Source of the DNA: Bacteroidia bacterium
Lineage (GTDB): Bacteria > Bacteroidota > Bacteroidia > Flavobacteriales_E > Vicingaceae
Length of the DNA stretch: 35,092 nt
Assembly (NCBI GenBank): GCA_030426475.1
Contig: JAUHYR010000023.1
Span: 1 to 35,092 of the forward strand
Reading direction: 5' to 3'
Shown: piece after piece, positions 33,348-35,092 of the stretch
Layout of the letters: each line of letters begins with the position of its first letter
How positions within the stretch are numbered: the first letter of the stretch is position 1
Made by a program: the position numbers and the translations under genes
The notes under the pieces: generated by a model
Told to the model about the DNA's origin: nothing
Databases searched by the model: none
Seen by the model: only the letters and a program-made list of their open reading frames with translations

Positions 33348-33677
33348 TTAACAGCAATATTTGCTTTTAGTTTTTTGCTCAAAAAAGGACGAAAACATTT
33401 CGCTTATTTCTTGCCATGTTTTTTCATTAATGCAATAACAAACGCTTGTACCTTCAATAGTTCCTTTAATGATGCCTATGTTTTTTAATTCTTTTAAATG
33501 TTGTGAAACGGTGGGTTGTGCCAAACCAATTTCATCTACCAAATCACCACATACACAACCTTCTTTTTTTAAGAGATGCTGAATGATAGCAATACGGGCA
33601 GGATGCCCCAAAGCTTTTGCTAATAGAGCCATCTTGTTTTGATTTTTGGTAAATATTTCTGTTTTGGTAATACCCAT
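33348..33677 (-). CDS. arsR: ArsR-family metalloregulatory repressor
   Basis: This is a 109-residue winged-helix repressor that would leave DNA when it binds As(III). It has LAKALGHPARIAIIQHLLKK, the recognition helix GLAQPTVSQHLKELKNIGII and the wing GTIEGTSVCYCI. The helix-3 thiol site of the E. coli-type sensor is visible as Cys-Val-Cys in EGCVCGDLV. Extra cysteines occur in the wing (VCYC) and as a terminal CC. It is the first gene of the operon. A near-palindromic operator at 33684-33699 overlaps its own predicted -7 region, which would give autoregulation. Confidence 0.93.
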   Translation of the reverse strand: MGITKTEIFTKNQNKMALLAKALGHPARIAIIQHLLKKEGCVCGDLVDEIGLAQPTVSQHLKELKNIGIIKGTIEGTSVCYCINEKTWQEISEMFSSFFEQKTKSKYCC

Positions 33678-33681
33678 TTAT

Positions 33682-33699
33682 ATATTGCAATATTACGAT
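33682..33699 (-). promoter_or_regulatory. Candidate ArsR operator overlapping the ars promoter
   Basis: The 16-bp ATTGCAATATTACGAT (33684-33699) is an imperfect inverted repeat centred on AATATT, matching its reverse complement at 12 of 16 positions. A perfect 12-bp palindrome ATATTGCAATAT (33682-33693) overlaps it. On the minus strand TAATATTG (33695-33688) is one base from the TAnnTTTG -7 consensus. Repressor binding here would cover RNA polymerase. The start codon is only about five bases past the site, so any 5' leader would be very short. Confidence 0.55.
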
Positions 33700-33719
33700 T
33701 AAGTATTGAAATAAAAAAA

Positions 33720-34346
33720 TTATTTAAGAACACTAGGAACTCCATTTATATTTTTGGAAACTAGATTGCCAACTAGGTCATATATAATATTCGAAAAATA
33801 GTATAGAAGATTAAAAATAAAAAAGAATACAGCAGAAAGTAAACTTGTCCATGCAGAGAAGAGGTCTTTGCTAACTAATTTCTCAAATAAGAAATCGAAA
33901 CCGTAGAAAAGGATAAATTGAGTTGTGGTAAATAGAGACAAAAACTTTACTATCTGTTTTATAGCAGATTCCTTAATAATTTTTGCTTTAGAAAATACAA
34001 CTAAATTTTGTCCACCTCTTTTAAGGTAGAAAGAAGACAATAACAAGGCTTTAAAGTTCATTTTTAATTCTAAATAAGAACTAATACCGGAAATAATAAG
34101 CGGGTCGAAAGAATTTATATTTCTTTTAATGTTTTCTTTTACGTTTCTAGGCAAGGCCTTTATGAAACGCAAACATTCTTCATATAAGTTTTCCTCAACA
34201 AAAGATACTGCTATAATATTTATAATATCTGGTTTCTGGAGCGTACCTTCATATCCTTTGTAATGAGATATAACTTTAGAATATTGTTTTAAATCAAAAA
34301 GAACAAATAAATTTTCTTCAAGTTTTTCTTCTTTGTTTGATAGCAT
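33720..34346 (-). CDS. Membrane protein of unknown function
   Basis: I do not recognise this 208-residue protein. The first 125 residues look soluble and helical (KPDIINIIAVSFVEENLYEE has a TPR-like feel). Two hydrophobic segments follow: about 137-150 (LSLFTTTQFILFYGFDFL) and about 168-190 (LLSAVFFFIFNLLYYF). The tail is short and polar. It starts at ATG 34346, two bases after the stop of the alpha/beta hydrolase gene, so the two are probably one operon. Its codons and AT content resemble the surroundings. Confidence 0.7.
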   Translation of the reverse strand: MLSNKEEKLEENLFVLFDLKQYSKVISHYKGYEGTLQKPDIINIIAVSFVEENLYEECLRFIKALPRNVKENIKRNINSFDPLIISGISSYLELKMNFKALLLSSFYLKRGGQNLVVFSKAKIIKESAIKQIVKFLSLFTTTQFILFYGFDFLFEKLVSKDLFSAWTSLLSAVFFFIFNLLYYFSNIIYDLVGNLVSKNINGVPSVLK

Positions 34347-34348
34347 TT

Positions 34349-35092
34349 TTATTTTACAATAAAACTAGCAATAGAATCAGTATAGGCAGTAAAGCCCATT
34401 ACCAGCGGTACATCTCCATGGTCTGCACCCGTAATTCGTTGAGCATTTTTAGTAGTTCCACTATGATTTTTGTAAACCACTTCCCCATGTGTTTTGATGT
34501 TCAGAAAGTTGTCGTTAGTACCATGTAGCCACATCAATGGTTGGCTTATTTTTTTAATTTCTTCAGCATTGTCAATGGTGTAATTGGTAAAATAGGAGGC
34601 GGGCAAGGACAAGCCTGAAGCGTCTTGTACCATAACTTCCGCTGAGGCAAAAGGAGCTTCTAAAATTATTTTTGAAGGCACAATACAAGTTGGGTTAGCG
34701 GTTAGTTGACAAGTTGGTGCGCTTCCCAAACTAAAGCCATACATAATAAATCGTTCATCAGTTAAGCCTTGCTTTCTGAGCCAGTGCATACCGGCATGCA
34801 CATCGGCATAAATGCTTTGCTCACTTGACTCTCCTTCACTCAGGCCATAACCCCTGTAGTCAATCATTAAAACGCCATAACGGTTTTTTCCGCCTACATG
34901 GGCTAACAATTTTGCTCTTTGCCAGTAAAAATCCATGTGGTCTTTGTTTCCATGACAATACATAATTACGGTGTCGGTAGCTATGTTTGCCATATCGCCA
35001 ATGTAAATGGCATAAATACTTTTTTGGTCACCATTGTAATCAGAGGTAATCTGAAAAACATGAACTAAACTTTCAGGAATTTTGTAGCTATC
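34349..35092 (-). CDS. Alpha/beta hydrolase, N-terminus cut by window edge
   Basis: This serine hydrolase shows the oxyanion-hole segment VIMYCHGNKDHMDFYW, the DYRGYGLSEG loop, the nucleophile elbow YGFSLGSAP and the late acid and base positions MWLHGTNDNF and GADHGD. It resembles the BAAT/Hydrolase_4 and YfhR/Bem46-like group. The frame stays open from 34993 to the window edge at 35092, adding 33 residues (including VFQITSDYNGDQKSIYAIYI) with no stop. The internal ATG 34993 is therefore probably not the start; 247 residues are visible. The substrate cannot be told. The unknown membrane protein follows after two bases. Confidence 0.88.
   Translation of the reverse strand, partial: DSYKIPESLVHVFQITSDYNGDQKSIYAIYIGDMANIATDTVIMYCHGNKDHMDFYWQRAKLLAHVGGKNRYGVLMIDYRGYGLSEGESSEQSIYADVHAGMHWLRKQGLTDERFIMYGFSLGSAPTCQLTANPTCIVPSKIILEAPFASAEVMVQDASGLSLPASYFTNYTIDNAEEIKKISQPLMWLHGTNDNFLNIKTHGEVVYKNHSGTTKNAQRITGADHGDVPLVMGFTAYTDSIASFIVK

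Overview
The window looks like a core chromosomal segment from an AT-rich member of the Bacteroidota, probably Flavobacteriales-like; the genus cannot be told from the sequence. Four things point there: a type IX secretion (T9SS) type-B sorted surface protein paired with a PorP/SprF-family outer-membrane protein, a carboxypeptidase-regulatory-like TonB receptor, a TPR-SpoIIE phosphatase, and repeated promoter-like elements of the Bacteroidota form TAnnTTTG. Shine-Dalgarno sequences are mostly absent and several genes seem to start at TTG or GTG.

Layout. 1-4.7 kb: the tail of an unknown gene, a TrmH-family RNA methyltransferase and mutS on a shared divergent promoter, and a TPR-like protein of unknown function. 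4.8-12.1 kb: a cell-surface block with a 1428-residue modular T9SS cargo, its PorP/SprF partner, and a convergent exported MORN-repeat protein with about 21 repeats. 12.2-15.7 kb: a TonB-dependent receptor followed after one base by a solitary moeA. 15.8-19.2 kb: translation and nucleotide genes rplM-rpsI, rpsB-tsf (ending at a strong intrinsic terminator) and pyrH. 19.2-22.9 kb: ogt and a three-gene ABC exporter (lipoprotein adaptor, FtsX-type permease, ATPase) that separate pyrH from frr. 22.9-24.6 kb: frr-prfB, where prfB needs a programmed +1 frameshift and really begins at 23505. 24.6-28.5 kb: a SpoIIE-type phosphatase, an ArsC/Spx-type reductase, a 52-residue membrane protein on the opposite strand, and fumC. 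28.5-31.7 kb, minus strand: alr, an M20 amidohydrolase and a ChaN-like protein. 31.8-33.7 kb, minus strand: an arsenic operon arsR-DUF6428-aquaporin-arsC. 33.7 kb to the end: an unknown membrane protein and an alpha/beta hydrolase cut by the window edge.

Most notable: (i) the arsenic operon has an aquaporin in place of an arsenite pump, and three of its four proteins end in vicinal-cysteine tails; (ii) prfB has a complete frameshift cassette that naive gene calling truncates; (iii) the T9SS cargo carries tandem modules that look recently duplicated, 131 bp being identical, while an older pair differs almost only at silent sites; (iv) the trmH and mutS promoter elements face each other inside one 18-bp near-palindrome; (v) a small membrane-protein gene abuts the arsC/Spx stop codon. 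No tRNA, rRNA, CRISPR array, insertion sequence or prophage was seen. No gap between genes exceeds about 205 bases.
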